DNA of 64,000 nucleotides from Acidobacteriota bacterium (GCA_021806005.1 JAJZDM010000006.1:1-64000); one strand, 5' to 3'. Shown: positions 51,380-60,391, counted from the stretch's first letter. Numbers and translations: made by a program. The notes: generated by a model not told the origin, from the sequence alone.

Positions 51380-52279
51380 GTGACGGATCACACGGACCCG
51401 CTAGAGCTACGCATTCATAATCTGACCAAAACCTACAAGAACGGTGTCAAGGCGCTCGACGGCGTGTCACTTGTCATTCCGCGCGGCCTCTACGGTCTGT
51501 TGGGGCCAAACGGTGCAGGGAAATCCACCCTGATGCGCACCATCGCCACGCTTCAGGAGCCCGACTCCGGCACGATCCGCTTCGGCTCCATCGACGTGCT
51601 GGCGCAGAAGGAAGAGGTTCGCAAGCTGCTCGGCTATCTGCCCCAGGATTTTGGCGTCTATCCGCGTGTCAGCGCCGAGGAGATGCTCGATCACCTGGCT
51701 TTGCTAAAAGGCGTCACCCATAGCAAAGAGCGTCGCGAGGTCGTCCATGCCATGCTCCATCGCGTCAACCTGTGGGACCATCGCCGCAAGGCGCTCACCG
51801 GATTCTCCGGCGGCATGCGCCAGCGCTTCGGCATCGCCCAGGCCCTGCTGGTGAACCCGCGCCTGCTGATTGTGGACGAGCCAACCGCCGGCCTCGATCC
51901 CGGCGAGCGAAATCGCTTCTACAACCTGCTGGCCGAAATCGGTGAAGATGTCGTCGTCATTCTTTCCACGCACATCGTTCAGGACGTGATGGAGTTGTGC
52001 CGCAACATGGCCATCATCCATCAGGGGCGGGTGCTCTTTGCCGGCTCGCCGGACGCCGCCGTGGCCGCCCTCGCCGACCGCGTCTGGGCGCGCAGTGTTG
52101 CCCGGGAGCAGGTCGAGGAATACCGATCCCGTATGGCCGTCATCTCGCACAAACTCGTCGCCGGCCAACCCCGGATTCATGTCCTCGCCGATGAGGCGCC
52201 AGAGCCGGACTTCTTCGCCGTTTCGCCCGATCTTGAAGACGTCTTTTTCGCCCATATCGCCGGTCTGGGCACCAACTAA
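51380..52279 (+). CDS. ABC transporter ATPase paired with a permease-peptidase
   Basis: This 299-aa ATP-binding subunit starts at GTG 51380, with AGGAGAA six bases upstream. Motifs: Walker A LLGPNGAGKSTLMRT, LGYLPQDFGVYPRVSAEEML, signature GFSGGMRQRFGIAQALL, Walker B LLIVDEPTAGLDPGERNRFY and switch ILSTHIVQDVMELCRNMAI. The C-terminal ~80 residues form an accessory domain (ADRVWARSVAREQVEEYRSR). It must drive the permease encoded 14 bases downstream. Codons end in C far more often than in most neighbours (GTC, CTC, ATC, GCC), shared with the next gene. Substrate unknown. Confidence 0.92.
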   Translation: MTDHTDPLELRIHNLTKTYKNGVKALDGVSLVIPRGLYGLLGPNGAGKSTLMRTIATLQEPDSGTIRFGSIDVLAQKEEVRKLLGYLPQDFGVYPRVSAEEMLDHLALLKGVTHSKERREVVHAMLHRVNLWDHRRKALTGFSGGMRQRFGIAQALLVNPRLLIVDEPTAGLDPGERNRFYNLLAEIGEDVVVILSTHIVQDVMELCRNMAIIHQGRVLFAGSPDAAVAALADRVWARSVAREQVEEYRSRMAVISHKLVAGQPRIHVLADEAPEPDFFAVSPDLEDVFFAHIAGLGTN

Positions 52280-52293
52280 CCCGAGGATCTCCT

Positions 52294-55200
52294 ATGCTGC
52301 GTTTCTTTGCCTTCGAGGTTCGCTACTGGCTGCGTTCGACGATGCTCTGGGTCTTCACCGCCATCGTTGCGTTGCTCGTCCTGCTCGCCCTTAGCACCGA
52401 TCAGGTTACGGTCGGCGGCGCCATCGGCAATACCTTGCGCAATGCGCCCTTCGTCGTCCAGCAGTTTTACTCCATCATGTGGTTCATCACGCTGCTGATG
52501 ACCGTGGCCTTTGTCAACTCCGCGGCCTCGCGCGAATTCGCCGCAAACATGCACCAGATCCTCTTTACCAAGCCGATCCGGCGCATGGACTTCCTGCTTG
52601 GCCGATTCTTCGGCGCCGTCGTGGTCTCCACCATCCCGATGCTGGGCATCAGCGTGGGCGCGCTACTGGCGCCATTGATGCCGTGGGCTGATCACGATCG
52701 CTTTGGACCTGTCTTCTGGGCCGCTCACGGCGTCAGCATCCTGCTCTTCGCACTGCCCAATACGCTCTTCATCGCGGCCATTCTCTTCACCATCGCCGTG
52801 CTCACGCGCTCGACGATCTTCTCCTTCATCGGCGGCATCCTGCTCATCGTTGCCGACGCTGTCGCCGGCGCATTCACCTCGGACATGCGCAATGAAAAGC
52901 TCGCTGCCATGCTCGATCCCTTTGGCAATGACGCCTTCAACTACGCCACCAAATACTGGACCGTGGCGCAACGCAACACCCACGTGCTCAGCCTTGACGG
53001 ACTGCTGCTGTGGAATCGCCTGCTCTGGATCGCCGTCGGTCTTGCCATCTTCGCCTTCGCCTGCTGGCGATTCCGCTTTGAAGAGCGCGCTGAGCGTGTT
53101 TCCAGGAAGAAAGCACCCGTAGCTGCGGAGAATCCTGCCGCACCCGCATCGCGCCCCGTCTTCAGCCTGCACTTCGGGGCCTCGGCGCGGGTGTCCCAAC
53201 TGCTCGCCTCTACACGTATCGAGATGCGCCGTTTGATGAAGACGGTCACCTTCATCGTGCTGACGCTGGCCGCGCTGCTGAACTGCGTGACGGCACTCAT
53301 CTTCAACGCCCGCTCCGGTTATGGATTGACCACCCGCCCGGTCACCTATTCGATGATCGACATCATCAGCGGAACACTGTACATGTTCCTGGTCGCCATG
53401 ATCACCTTCTTTGCCGGAGTTCTGGTCTGGGAGGAGCGCGATGCGCGCGTCGATGAGGTGCAGGACGCATTGCCAGTTCCGGAATGGCCGAGCTTCGTGG
53501 CCAAATTTTTCGCTCTGCTCGCTGCGATTGCCTCCATCCTCGCTCTGGTGCTTTGCGTTTCCGTCATCGTCCAGGCGTTCGACCACTACACGCGCTTTCA
53601 GATCGGCCTCTACGTGGACTCGCTGCTCTTTCACGTCATGGTCAGCTTTGCCTTCTTCACTGCGCTGGCCTTCTTCGTCCATGTGCTCTCGCCAAACAAA
53701 TACTTCGGTTACTTCGCCTTCATCGCTCTGCTGGTGGCCAACGCATTCATGTGGCGTCCGCTGCATGTCGCCTCAGGGATGCTGGAGTTCGGCTCGCTGC
53801 CCACGATGACCTACTCCGATTTCTTCGGCTTCGCGCCGTGGATCGTCTCCTGGCGTTGGTTTGCAGCCTACTGGGGATTCTTCTGCCTGCTGCTCTCCGT
53901 CGTCAGCGTACTGCTCTGGCAGCGCGGGCGCGACACGCGCTGGCGCGCGCGCCTGCACAACGTGCCGCAGCGCTTTCATGGCGTGGTGCGCACCGCTGGC
54001 TACCTCGGTCTCGCTGGCTTCCTGCTCACCGGTGCGTGGGTCTTCTACAACACCGAGATCCTGAACCACTTCGACAGTGAATACCAGGCTCAGCGTCGAC
54101 AGGCCGACTACGAAAAGAACTGGAAGAAGTACCAGAACCTGCCCCAGCCGCGTATCACCGACGTGCACTACAACGTGGCCATCTATCCGCACCATCGCAG
54201 ACTTGTCCTACACGCGGCTGAACAGATACAGAACGAAACTTCGGCGCCGATCACACAGGTCTGGTTTACAACCGATCGCAACTTCACCTCGCACATTACG
54301 CTGCCCGGTGCAAAGCTGGCCACCAACGACGCCGGAACCGGCTTCCGCATCTACAACCTGACGACGCCCATGCAGCCCGGCGAACAGCGTACACTCCAAC
54401 TCGACGTCGAAAGCCATCCGCAGGGCTTTGAAAACCAGACCACCATGACCGGCATCGCAGAGAACGGCACCTTTTTCAATAACACGATCCTGCCGCAGAT
54501 CGGCTATCAGGAGGACAACGAACTCACTGACCCGAATGTCCGCCATCGCTTCGGCCTGAAGGAGAAGGACCTCATGCCGAGGCTGGAGGTCAACTGCACC
54601 GCCGACTGCGGAAATACTTACATCTCGAACAACTCCGACTGGGTCAACGTCGATACCGTCATCAGCACCAACCGCAGCCAGACGGCCATCGCGCCCGGCT
54701 CCCTCATCCGCTCGTGGGTTCAGGACAATCGCAACTACTATGAGTACAAGCTGGATCACATTGCGCTTAACTTCTATTCTTTTCTCTCCGCCGACTACAC
54801 CGTTGCGCGCCGTACCTGGACTGCCCCCAACGGACAGAAAATCCTGATCGAGGTCTATTACCTGCGCGAGCAGCCGTGGAACGTGCCGCGCATGCTCAAC
54901 TCCATCCAGAGATCCTTTGCCTACTACACCGCCAACTTCGGACCGTACTACCAACGCGAGGCGCGAATCGTTGAGTTTCCGCGCGTAGCCAGCTTTGCTC
55001 AGGCCTTCCCTGGAACCATGCCCTACTCGGAGTCGATTGGCTTCATCGCCGACATTGAGAAGCCAGACGACATCGACATGGTCTTTTACGTCGTCGCGCA
55101 TGAGATGGCGCACCAGTGGTGGGCGCACCAGCTCATCGGCGCAAACATGGAAGGCGCAACGTCGCTCTCGGAGACACTCGCCCAGTACTCGGCGCTCATG

Positions 55201-55908
55201 GTCATGGAGAAGGAGTACGGCCAGAATGCGATGCGCAAATTCCTCCAGTACGAGATGGACGCCTATCTGCGCGCGCGCGGAACCGAACGGCTGAAGGAGC
55301 GGCCGCTCATGCGGGTCGAGGCCAGCCAGGGCTACATCCACTACCGCAAAGGCTCGGTCGTCATGTACTACCTGCGCGACATGATCGGCGAGGATCACGT
55401 CAACGCCGCATTGCGCCAGATCCTCGGCGAATTTGGCTACCACGGAGCGCCCTATCCCACCGCCTGGGCCTTGGTCAACGCGCTCTCCGCGCAGACTCCC
55501 GCGCAGTACCAGTACCTGATCCAGGACCTCTTCAAGGACATCACCATCTTCTCCAACCGCGCCCTCAGCGCCACCGCCGTCAAGCGACCCGATGGGAAAT
55601 ATGAGGTCACCGTCGTCATCCAGACGCATAAATACAAGGCCGACGCCAAGGGCAACGAGGTTGAAGTGCCGATGAATGACTGGATCGATGTCGGCGCACT
55701 GGCCGCGCCACCCAAAGGGTTCCACTACGGCGCCGTTCTCGCTCGTGAGCGCGTCCACATCGTGAGCGGAAATACCGGAGCGACCAACACCTACAGCTTC
55801 ATCACGGATACACTTCCGGACAGAGCCGGCGTCGATCCGCTCTTGTTGCTCATCGATCGCATCCCCGACGACAACCTCAAGAAAGTGGACCTTGTCTCGA
55901 AGAAATAA
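52294..55908 (+). CDS. ABC-2 permease fused to an M1-family aminopeptidase
   Basis: This 1,204-aa protein has ~12 membrane helices in the first ~600 residues in two ABC-2-like halves (YWLRSTMLWVFTAIVALLVL, FGAVVVSTIPMLGISVGALL; second half from about residue 310, MKTVTFIVLTLAALLNCVTA). A periplasmic M1 peptidase (~620-1190) follows. Zinc motif HEMAH at residues 936-940 (HEMAHQWWAHQL); the third ligand is probably Glu960 in SLSETLAQYS; the exopeptidase-like PYSESIGF is at ~910; the catalytic Tyr candidate is Tyr1017 in HYRKGSVVMYYL. The full catalytic set suggests an active enzyme. Its partner ATPase lies directly upstream. Function is not established; export or processing of peptides is plausible. 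Confidence 0.92.
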   Translation: MLRFFAFEVRYWLRSTMLWVFTAIVALLVLLALSTDQVTVGGAIGNTLRNAPFVVQQFYSIMWFITLLMTVAFVNSAASREFAANMHQILFTKPIRRMDFLLGRFFGAVVVSTIPMLGISVGALLAPLMPWADHDRFGPVFWAAHGVSILLFALPNTLFIAAILFTIAVLTRSTIFSFIGGILLIVADAVAGAFTSDMRNEKLAAMLDPFGNDAFNYATKYWTVAQRNTHVLSLDGLLLWNRLLWIAVGLAIFAFACWRFRFEERAERVSRKKAPVAAENPAAPASRPVFSLHFGASARVSQLLASTRIEMRRLMKTVTFIVLTLAALLNCVTALIFNARSGYGLTTRPVTYSMIDIISGTLYMFLVAMITFFAGVLVWEERDARVDEVQDALPVPEWPSFVAKFFALLAAIASILALVLCVSVIVQAFDHYTRFQIGLYVDSLLFHVMVSFAFFTALAFFVHVLSPNKYFGYFAFIALLVANAFMWRPLHVASGMLEFGSLPTMTYSDFFGFAPWIVSWRWFAAYWGFFCLLLSVVSVLLWQRGRDTRWRARLHNVPQRFHGVVRTAGYLGLAGFLLTGAWVFYNTEILNHFDSEYQAQRRQADYEKNWKKYQNLPQPRITDVHYNVAIYPHHRRLVLHAAEQIQNETSAPITQVWFTTDRNFTSHITLPGAKLATNDAGTGFRIYNLTTPMQPGEQRTLQLDVESHPQGFENQTTMTGIAENGTFFNNTILPQIGYQEDNELTDPNVRHRFGLKEKDLMPRLEVNCTADCGNTYISNNSDWVNVDTVISTNRSQTAIAPGSLIRSWVQDNRNYYEYKLDHIALNFYSFLSADYTVARRTWTAPNGQKILIEVYYLREQPWNVPRMLNSIQRSFAYYTANFGPYYQREARIVEFPRVASFAQAFPGTMPYSESIGFIADIEKPDDIDMVFYVVAHEMAHQWWAHQLIGANMEGATSLSETLAQYSALMVMEKEYGQNAMRKFLQYEMDAYLRARGTERLKERPLMRVEASQGYIHYRKGSVVMYYLRDMIGEDHVNAALRQILGEFGYHGAPYPTAWALVNALSAQTPAQYQYLIQDLFKDITIFSNRALSATAVKRPDGKYEVTVVIQTHKYKADAKGNEVEVPMNDWIDVGALAAPPKGFHYGAVLARERVHIVSGNTGATNTYSFITDTLPDRAGVDPLLLLIDRIPDDNLKKVDLVSKK

Positions 55909-55928
55909 TCCCGTGCAGCGTCCCCGGT

Positions 55929-55958
55929 GACCCGCGGCGATTCAAACGGCCGCGGGTC
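55929..55958 (+). terminator. Terminator after the ABC-M1 operon
   Basis: GACCCGCGGC (55929-55938) and GCCGCGGGTC (55949-55958) form a 10-bp perfect stem, followed by TTGCGTCCTTGTT. It sits 20 bases after the stop codon. Confidence 0.65.
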
Positions 55959-56128
55959 TTGCGTCCTTGTTACGGATTCGATCCATCGCCCAAGCCGACC
56001 GGTGTCTGCTGGTTCTCGGCAGCCTGCCCGCATAGGCTCACTGGCCCGGCGAGCAATACTGCGCACAGCCGAAGAACAGCTTCTGACCCATCCTTGCCGC
56101 GCTGCTCAGGTTCCTGGGCACAGCGTTT

Positions 56129-58489
56129 CTATGGTTGTTTGCTCAGAGCGGCGGCCGGATCCCAGCCGTCGCTGCCGCGCAGCCAGTTTTCAGGGGCGAA
56201 CTGCGCGGCCTGGTCCGGGGTCAATTGATGCGAGTAAGGTTCCCGCCGGGAGGGGTTGGCGCCGGGTCCGGTGGAGTGAAACTCGGCATAGTAGGCTGTC
56301 TGGAGCGAATGGGTCTCTCCGGGATGCCACTCCATCCAGCCGGCGGGCATGATCTGCGGTCCCATCCAGGTGTTGAGGTAGACGACGCGGGCATAGGGCC
56401 GCCATGGTCGGCCCAGATAGACGTTGCTGACGCCGCGGTCGGCGGTCAGCTTGCAATCGTTGAAGACGTAGCCGGAGTCCTGGTCCGGAAACACACGGCT
56501 CTGTGCGGTGAGCATGCCCTCGGGGTGCTGATTGCTGTGAATCTCGCACTGGTTGAAGACCGCTTTGGCATCGCCGAAGATGAAGTCCACGTTGCCTTCG
56601 ATGTAGCAGTGGTTGAAGTACTGCCGCGCAGCGGGGCAGGAAGAGTCCTTGCACGAGGCCGTGCCCGCGTACAGCGTGTCCTGGTTGCCCAGCAGGCGGA
56701 CGTTGTCGAAGATCTCGCGGTCACCCCGCACCAGCAGCGCCACGGCCTGCGAGCCCTGGGGAAGCTCGGGGTGGGTGGCGTTGAAGTCATTCTGGAAGGT
56801 GATGTTCTGGGCTGTGAAGTCATCGGCCAGAATGTTGACGGTGGAGGAATGGCCGGTGCCGCCGGAGTCTCCAGCACTCTTGTTCGCTACCACCACCGTC
56901 CGGTCAGCCTGCGGGTACGGGCTGCGCAGAGTGATGTGGGGCTTTTTGACCGTAAGGACTTCGTGGTAGATTCCGGGAGCGACGGAGATCAGCCCACCCG
57001 TCTCAGGAACGGCATCGATCGCCTGCTGAATCGAGTAGAAGTCGCCGGTGCCGTCGGCGGCTACATAGAACGTGTGATCCACAGCAGGAGCCTGTTCGTC
57101 GAGGTGGGGCGCTGTTGAGGGGTCCGCAAACGGAACCAGGGCTGCGGAGCAGGAGAGCGGCTCAGCGGAGCCATTGCTGGCCACCGCGCCGGGCGCTGCG
57201 GTGATGCTCACGTCCTGGCCCTGAGGCAGCAGATTGCCACGCTGCGGCCCGATGGTGATGGCGGCGTCCAGCGCCTGAATGCGTGACTGGTCAAGCCCCA
57301 GTGCGGAGACGTTGTCCAACGTCAAACCCAGTGGGTACTGCGCATCCAGTCCGGAGAAGATGTAGTTTCCGGGAGTGAGGACCTCGACGTTGCGCAGGGT
57401 GATCTGCTGATAGATGGGCAGACGGTCGCCGGAGAAGTCCGTGTAATGCGGGGTGATCACGATGGGATTGGTTGCGTTGCGGATGCAGACGTTCTGGTAG
57501 GTGATCTGCTGCACCAGACCTCCGCGGCTGGGATCGGATTTGATGCGGATGCCATTCTGCGTATGGTCGATGGTGAGATTTTTAACCAGCATGTGGTTGA
57601 CCCCGCCGCTGGTGCCGCTGCCGATCGACATGCCATGGCCGGCGTAGAAGTGATTGTCCAGGATGGAGAGGTGAGAGGACGGGATGTCTCCGCCGGAGCC
57701 GACGGCCACCTCATCATCGCCATTCTGGATGTTGCAGTGCGCGATGGTGACGTTGGTGGAGGAACCGGGATCGATGCCGTCGGTGTTGCGGGCCGTGGCC
57801 GGAGTGTCGATGGTGACGCCCCAGGCCGTAAAGCCGTCGGCGTTGTGGGCGCTCACGTGACCTCCGGGAGCGTTGCGCAGAGTAATCCCATACAGGGTGA
57901 AGTTCTTAACCCCGTTGAGGATGATCAGGTGGGGTACCTTCTGATAGAGATCCAGGAGCTTTGCCCGCTGGGCCAACTGCCACCAGGTCACGCTCTCTCC
58001 CAGCAGCAGGGAGCCGCCACGGCCGTCGATGGCTCCCTGACCCATAATGCCGCTGTTGGCGATGCCGTTGCCGCTGATGAAGGGTTTGCAACCTTCTCCG
58101 TGCGGCCCCAGCACACCGCAACTGCCGGGCTCCAGGTCGTAGAGGTGGGGGTTACTGGATGCCGCCAGCAGCGTGCCCTTGTCAACCACCAGTGTGACCC
58201 CGGAGCGCAACGTGAGCGGGCCGGAGAGAAAGACCTGGCCGCTGGCGCTGGATTTGAGGACAACAGCCCGTCCCGCCGGGCAGTGGTCCATGGCCTGCTG
58301 GATGCGCGCGGTGTCCAGGTGGTCTTCAGCGTCGGCTGGCAGATGGCCGTCGCTGGCGGCCAGGTTGGCTTGAAGAACGGTGCAGGTCTGAGGGATCTGG
58401 GGCTCGGTGACGTGGCGCAGGTCCTGCGCGTGCAGCAGGGAGGCCAGAGAGAGAAGCAGCAGGGGATATGACGAGCGAAGGTTGTACAT
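56129..58489 (-). CDS. GH28 polygalacturonase - CE8 pectin methylesterase fusion
   Basis: This 786-aa exported protein (signal MYNLRSSYPLLLLSLASLLH) has an N-terminal GH28 beta-helix (~40-450). All four GH28 motifs are seen: NTDG at 235-238, GDDEVAVGSGG (~257), AGHGMSIGSG (~281) and IRIKSD (~313). From ~485 a pectin methylesterase domain (CE8) follows: GTGDFYSIQQAIDAVPETG, QAVALLVRGDREIFDNVRLL, GNQDTLYA, GNVDFIFGDAKAVF and YLGRPWRPYARVVYLN. Together it would de-esterify and cut homogalacturonan. Most genomes encode these separately. ATG 58489 begins the signal peptide. Divergent from the second GH28 gene. Confidence 0.92.
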   Translation of the reverse strand: MYNLRSSYPLLLLSLASLLHAQDLRHVTEPQIPQTCTVLQANLAASDGHLPADAEDHLDTARIQQAMDHCPAGRAVVLKSSASGQVFLSGPLTLRSGVTLVVDKGTLLAASSNPHLYDLEPGSCGVLGPHGEGCKPFISGNGIANSGIMGQGAIDGRGGSLLLGESVTWWQLAQRAKLLDLYQKVPHLIILNGVKNFTLYGITLRNAPGGHVSAHNADGFTAWGVTIDTPATARNTDGIDPGSSTNVTIAHCNIQNGDDEVAVGSGGDIPSSHLSILDNHFYAGHGMSIGSGTSGGVNHMLVKNLTIDHTQNGIRIKSDPSRGGLVQQITYQNVCIRNATNPIVITPHYTDFSGDRLPIYQQITLRNVEVLTPGNYIFSGLDAQYPLGLTLDNVSALGLDQSRIQALDAAITIGPQRGNLLPQGQDVSITAAPGAVASNGSAEPLSCSAALVPFADPSTAPHLDEQAPAVDHTFYVAADGTGDFYSIQQAIDAVPETGGLISVAPGIYHEVLTVKKPHITLRSPYPQADRTVVVANKSAGDSGGTGHSSTVNILADDFTAQNITFQNDFNATHPELPQGSQAVALLVRGDREIFDNVRLLGNQDTLYAGTASCKDSSCPAARQYFNHCYIEGNVDFIFGDAKAVFNQCEIHSNQHPEGMLTAQSRVFPDQDSGYVFNDCKLTADRGVSNVYLGRPWRPYARVVYLNTWMGPQIMPAGWMEWHPGETHSLQTAYYAEFHSTGPGANPSRREPYSHQLTPDQAAQFAPENWLRGSDGWDPAAALSKQP

Positions 58490-58748
58490 GGGCGAGCGCT
58501 GGACTCCTGTGGTGCGGTGGTGGGTGTACCGGGTGACGGCCCTGGCGATGGCCAGGCATAGGCAGCCGAGAGGATAGACCACCGACGCCATGCTATCTTT
58601 CCGCCGACGAATGGGTCAAGAGATCCGACGCGAGCCGAGACTGATAGGAGCGGATGCTGTATTGTTCAAGGATAATGAGGTCTTTCGCCAGAGCGGAGAC
58701 GAATGAATCAGAGGCAGACAGCATCTTCCGCAAGTGTCCGCATCCATC

Positions 58749-58776
58749 TTGACATGCGTCAGTTGGGGTTGATAGG
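58749..58776 (+). promoter_or_regulatory. Likely promoter of the Tat-GH28 gene
   Basis: Perfect -35 TTGACA (58749-58754), a 16-base spacer and a weak -10 GATAGG (58771-58776). The twin palindromes lie just downstream, where a repressor could block transcription. Confidence 0.45.
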
Positions 58777-58794
58777 GTCGGGTACGCAGAAGAA

Positions 58795-58828
58795 AGGTCA
58801 GACCTCAAGGATATTCAGGTTATAACCT
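58795..58828. promoter_or_regulatory. Tandem AGGT/ACCT palindromes, candidate operator
   Basis: AGGTC-A-GACCT (58795-58805) and AGGTTATAACCT (58817-58828) are both perfect palindromes sharing AGGT/ACCT ends. Centres are about 22 bp apart, roughly two helical turns, as expected for cooperative binding on one DNA face. Confidence 0.5.
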
Positions 58829-58917
58829 TTACGGCTCTGGAAGGGCAATACGGAGCCTTCGGGTTGCACCCGGCCAACGGTGCGAACCCACCTGTGCAGG
58901 AGTCCCACTGTTTCGCC

Positions 58918-60291
58918 ATGAAAGATTCTCTATTCAATCGACGCCGTTTTCTTGCCGCGGGAGGTTGCGCGATCGCAACCGCTCCTGTGGTTGCATGGGT
59001 GCCGTCAGCCTTGGCGGTGCAGACCGGTAAGCCAGGATCGGGAACCGAACCGCAGCAGAAGATGACCTTGAACGTGCGCGACTTTGGAGCGGCCGGAGAT
59101 GGCAGCAGCAAAGATACCGCGGCCCTGCAGCAGGCGCTGGACCGCTGTGCCGCGCTGGGAGGTGGGGTGGTTCAGGTTCCCGCGGGAAGGTACCTGACCG
59201 GGTCGATCGCCCTGCGCACCGGGACGGAGTTGCGCCTGGAGAAGGGCGCGACGTTGCAGGGATCACCCGATCCGGCCGACTACGCCGTGACTCAGGTGCG
59301 CTGGGAGGGGAAGTGGATCCAGGGGCACGTCGGACTGGTCTACGCGATCGACGCGGAGCGAGTCTGCATCACCGGGCCCGGCCAGATCGCAGGCGATCTC
59401 GAGATTGGCAGGAGGCCAACAGCGCAGGACCCACTGCGTCGTCCTGCACTGATCGAGTTCATTCGCTGCAGGGACCTGCTCCTGGAGGGCTTCTCCACCA
59501 GCTATCACCACATGTGGTCTATCCATCCGACCGGCTGCGAGAACATCGTTATCCGCGGGTTGACGATCCGCAGCACCGGCGGCAACGGCGATGGCATCGA
59601 TCTGGACTCCTGCCGCCATGTTCGGATTGAAGGCTGCGACATCTCTACGGGCGATGACTGTATCTCACTGAAGTCCGGCCGCGGCGAACAGGGCTACACC
59701 CTGCACCAGCCTACGGAAGATGTTCTGATCACAGACTGCACGCTGGCCGACTCCATCTTTGCCTGCATCGGCATCGGCAGCGAGACCTCCGGCGGCATAC
59801 GCGGGGTCCGCATCGAGCGGTGCCGGTTTACGCACGCGCGCAGTTTTGCCATCTACATCAAATCGCGGGTTGGCCGGGGAGCTTATCTGGAAGATATCTC
59901 CGCTACCGACCTGGACGCTTCCGGAATGGAGGGGGGATTCCTGCGTCTGAATCTGCTGAGTAGCGGTCTGCTGGGAGAGCATCCGGTGCGGGGGGCAGCC
60001 GGAATCCCGAGATGCAGCAACTTCCACTTCTCCAGGGTTCGAGTCCAGGACTGCCCAGTGCTGGTGCAGGCGACCAACATCTCCGCGGAGAAGCCTCTCG
60101 ATGGGTTTGTTCTGGAGAACGTCAGCGGTACGTGCGAGCAGGGGATCTTCCTGGCCAACGTCCGTAACGCGCAGATCCGCAATCTCAGGGTTACCGGCTA
60201 CGCGGGGCCGCTGATCACCGCGGAAAATGTCACGGGGACTGGCCTCGGTGACGCTCGGAGATTGTCGCCCGAGGCAACCCAGAGGCAGTAG
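58918..60291 (+). CDS. Tat-exported GH28-family glycoside hydrolase, variant motifs
   Basis: This 457-aa beta-helix protein begins with a twin-arginine signal (NRRRFLAAGG, residues 7-16, then a hydrophobic run ending ALA). The mature start NVRDFGAAGDGSSKDTAALQ is the pectate-lyase/GH28 opening. Motifs: GDGIDLDSC (~225), GDDCISLKSG (246-255); the usual G-H-G site reads IGIGSETSGG without His, and R-I-K becomes IYIKSR. It keeps the acidic residues, so it may be active on another polymer such as rhamnogalacturonan; this is inference. The frame is open to 58864, but the Tat signal fixes the likely start at 58918. Probably co-regulated with the divergent GH28-CE8 gene. Confidence 0.87.
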   Translation: MKDSLFNRRRFLAAGGCAIATAPVVAWVPSALAVQTGKPGSGTEPQQKMTLNVRDFGAAGDGSSKDTAALQQALDRCAALGGGVVQVPAGRYLTGSIALRTGTELRLEKGATLQGSPDPADYAVTQVRWEGKWIQGHVGLVYAIDAERVCITGPGQIAGDLEIGRRPTAQDPLRRPALIEFIRCRDLLLEGFSTSYHHMWSIHPTGCENIVIRGLTIRSTGGNGDGIDLDSCRHVRIEGCDISTGDDCISLKSGRGEQGYTLHQPTEDVLITDCTLADSIFACIGIGSETSGGIRGVRIERCRFTHARSFAIYIKSRVGRGAYLEDISATDLDASGMEGGFLRLNLLSSGLLGEHPVRGAAGIPRCSNFHFSRVRVQDCPVLVQATNISAEKPLDGFVLENVSGTCEQGIFLANVRNAQIRNLRVTGYAGPLITAENVTGTGLGDARRLSPEATQRQ

Positions 60292-60307
60292 GATGGGCTG
60301 CAGCGAA

Positions 60308-60339
60308 CCAAAGGGCGCGGTCGAAGCCGCGCCCTTTGG
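60308..60339. terminator. Hairpin between convergent genes
   Basis: CCAAAGGGCGCGG (60308-60320), loop TCGAAG, CCGCGCCCTTTGG (60327-60339): a 13-bp perfect stem between the stops of the GH28 gene (60291) and the lipoprotein gene (60392). No T-run, but position supports a bidirectional terminator. Confidence 0.6.
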
Positions 60340-60391
60340 CAAAAGCATTGGCTGTACTGAAGGCTCCGAAGCAGTCTCCCGCTTCAGCGGC

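Larger units (their letters stand above)
58490..58917. other. Divergent regulatory region of the pectinase genes
   Basis: About 430 bases separate the start codons of the GH28-CE8 fusion (-) and the Tat-GH28 gene (+). It holds a TTGACA-type promoter (58749-58776) and two AGGT...ACCT palindromes (58795-58828). No coding potential. Confidence 0.5.

Noticed and set aside
54208-55758. 516-codon minus-strand open frame
   Set aside because: Antisense to the M1 peptidase domain whose zinc motif is intact; no protein character.
57446-58471. 341-codon plus-strand open frame
   Set aside because: Antisense to the GH28 domain; Val/Gly/Asp-rich shadow.
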